Below are positions 6,271 to 7,224 of a stretch of DNA of 7,224 bases, piece after piece (the first letter of the stretch is position 1; each line of letters starts with the position of its first letter). The translations under genes and the position numbers were made by a program. The stretch spans positions 1 to 7,224 of the forward strand of contig JAEYTQ010000045.1 in NCBI GenBank assembly GCA_023433965.1, read 5' to 3'. The notes beneath the pieces were generated by a model. That model had not been told where the DNA came from, ran no database searches, and saw nothing but the letters and a program-made list of their open reading frames with translations. This DNA comes from Pseudomonadota bacterium. GTDB taxonomy: Bacteria; Pseudomonadota; Alphaproteobacteria; Rhizobiales; Xanthobacteraceae.

Positions 6271-7017
6271 ATGACCATCGACGTCGTTGACCTCCGCGAA
6301 TTCTATTCCCGCCGCCTCGGTATCGTGGCGCGGCAAATGATCAATCGCGGCCTCAGGGAGCGGTGGCCGAGCGCCGATGGCCAGCGCGTGCTCGGTATCG
6401 GCTATCCCTCGCCATATCTGGGGTTGTTCCGCGAGGACGCGGAGCGCTGCATTGCCTTCATGCCGGCGGCCCAGGGCGTCCTGAAATGGCCGACGGGACG
6501 GCCGGCGCTGGCCTCGCTGGTCGATGAATTCTCGCTGCCGCTTCCCGACGCCGCGGTGGACCGCATCCTCCTGGTGCACGCGCTGGAGATGTCGGACGAT
6601 CCGGCCGCGTTGCTGCGCGAGGTGTGGCGCGTGCTGTCGCCGTCGGGGCGCGTCATCGCCGTGATCCCGAACCGCCGGGGCGTGTGGACCCGTACCGACA
6701 GCACGCCCTTCGGCCACGGCCGGCCCTACTCGCGCTCGCAGATCACCGAGCTGTTGCGCCAGACCTGGTTCACCCCGACCGCCTGGGGCGAGGCGCTGTT
6801 CATGCCGCCTTATGCCGGCGGCTGGGTCTTGAGATCGGCCCAGATGTGGGAGCGTGCCGGAGCCGCGTTGTCGCTGCCCTTTGCCGGCGTCCACATCGTG
6901 GAGGCGACCAAGCAGGTCTACCGCGCGATCCCCGCCAAGCGCGAGCGCACGCGGCTGATTCCCTCGCTGGCCAAGCCCGTGCTGGTGCCGTCCTCGACCA
7001 CGGTGACGCGCAGCTGA
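6271..7017 (+). CDS. Methyltransferase-domain protein with an atypical SAM site
   Basis: The 248-residue protein has the Methyltransf_11-like fold. The glycine loop is VLGIGYPSP (40-48). The strand-4 region is LPDAAVDRILLVHALEM (91-107), followed by LREVWRVLSPSGRVIAVIPN (115-134). The loop has Gly42 and Gly44 but not the usual third glycine, and after the next strand (CIAFMPAAQGVLKWP, 60-74) there is no acidic residue where the SAM ribose is normally held. Substrate is unknown. The C-terminal third (about 190-248) is Arg/Lys-rich and outside the fold. I recall similar proteins next to gloB in other alphaproteobacteria. No good ribosome-binding site precedes the ATG, but a TAGATT at 6259-6264, preceded by TG one base upstream, would put the transcript start near the ATG, so a leaderless mRNA is possible. 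Confidence 0.82.
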   Translation: MTIDVVDLREFYSRRLGIVARQMINRGLRERWPSADGQRVLGIGYPSPYLGLFREDAERCIAFMPAAQGVLKWPTGRPALASLVDEFSLPLPDAAVDRILLVHALEMSDDPAALLREVWRVLSPSGRVIAVIPNRRGVWTRTDSTPFGHGRPYSRSQITELLRQTWFTPTAWGEALFMPPYAGGWVLRSAQMWERAGAALSLPFAGVHIVEATKQVYRAIPAKRERTRLIPSLAKPVLVPSSTTVTRS

Positions 7018-7022
7018 AACAG

Positions 7023-7049
7023 ATCGTCCCGGCGCGAGGCCGGGACGAT
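7023..7049. terminator. Hairpin between convergent genes, probable bidirectional terminator
   Basis: The arms 7023-7033 (ATCGTCCCGGC) and 7039-7049 (GCCGGGACGAT) pair over 11 bp around a 5-base loop, starting 6 bp after the stop at 7017. Neither side has a long T run, so termination may be imperfect or the hairpin may protect mRNA ends. Its place between two converging 3' ends favours a terminator for both. Confidence 0.6.
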
Positions 7050-7073
7050 TGCAGATCGAAACGTCAGAAGTGG

Positions 7074-7224
7074 CTACTCGCCCGGGGCGACTTCGTCGCT
7101 GGAGGCGACTGGAGCGGCTTCGCGCTCGGGGCGCGGACCATGCGGCCGCCGGCGCCGGCGCGGAAAGCGCTCGCCGCCGCCGCCCTCGAACCCGCCCTGG
7201 CCGCCATTCGCACCGACATTCACC
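7074..7224 (-). CDS. Gly/Arg-rich C-terminal tail of a leftward gene (partial; possibly DUF4167 protein)
   Basis: The minus frame is open from the window edge to a TAG at 7074-7076, giving 49 visible residues. They run from a Gly/Asn-rich stretch (NGGQGGFEGGGGERF) through six arginines in a row to an acidic, Pro/Ala-rich end finishing SSDEVAPGE. It is a low-complexity, probably disordered, nucleic-acid-binding type of tail. Alphaproteobacterial DUF4167 proteins, found beside prmC and prfA, have such tails and I recall them near gloB and this methyltransferase, but the conserved domain lies outside the window. Other RNA-binding proteins would fit. Codon use is like the neighbouring genes. Confidence 0.55.
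   Translation of the reverse strand, partial: VNVGANGGQGGFEGGGGERFPRRRRRPHGPRPEREAAPVASSDEVAPGE

Noticed and set aside
6163..6894. Long in-frame upstream extension of gloB on the minus strand (244 extra residues)
   Set aside because: It is antisense to the methyltransferase-like gene, has no known domain, and GloB with a start at 6162 already has full family length and a good ribosome-binding site.

Overview
This is a high-GC window with the gene content and layout of a Bradyrhizobiaceae chromosome (Bradyrhizobium or a close relative). The pointers are: PhaR beside divergent phaA and phaB; GC-rich hairpin repeats of the 'GTCATTCCGG...' and 'GCCCGGG...' kinds that I remember as common between genes in this family; a gloB next to a divergent methyltransferase gene; and an IS481-like element end. 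The genus is an inference from gene content, not a database result.

Layout, left to right. Positions 1-109 look like the terminal part of an insertion sequence, whose transposase starts at 20 and runs leftward out of the window. Next come two leftward genes, probably one transcript: phaR (790-1380) followed by a small class I methyltransferase (134-751). A 313-bp control region rich in TGC/GCA motifs separates phaR from the rightward phaA (1694-2872). After phaA there is a dyad, a strong intrinsic terminator (2995-3023) and a candidate promoter, then phaB (3115-3840). A palindrome overlaps the phaB stop codon. Two palindromic intergenic repeats follow (3876-3900 and 3911-4011), the second abutting a 10-TM EamA exporter gene (4024-4893). 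A leftward pair, gloB (5395-6162) then a cupin_5/DUF985 gene (4937-5359), converges on the exporter gene. A second methyltransferase-fold gene (6271-7017) diverges from gloB. A strong hairpin (7023-7049) then separates it from the 3' end of a leftward gene encoding a Gly/Arg-rich tail (7074 to the window edge).

How the genes work together. PhaA condenses two acetyl-CoA to acetoacetyl-CoA and PhaB reduces it with NADPH to (R)-3-hydroxybutyryl-CoA, the precursor of polyhydroxybutyrate. PhaR is the polymer-sensing repressor of PHB granule genes. The polymerase phaC is not in the window. GloB is the second enzyme of glutathione-dependent methylglyoxal detoxification. The cupin, exporter and two methyltransferases have no substrate I can assign.

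Most of the window is ordinary, well-understood metabolism; I see no convincing new defence, CRISPR or secondary-metabolite system. The points worth a second look are regulatory or structural: the terminator plus promoter splitting phaA from phaB, a TGC-N3-GCA dyad that fits the known PhaR operator form, the repeat element that seems to supply the exporter's ribosome-binding site, a 14-bp tandem duplication across the gloB stop codon, and a methyltransferase-like protein lacking part of the usual SAM site.
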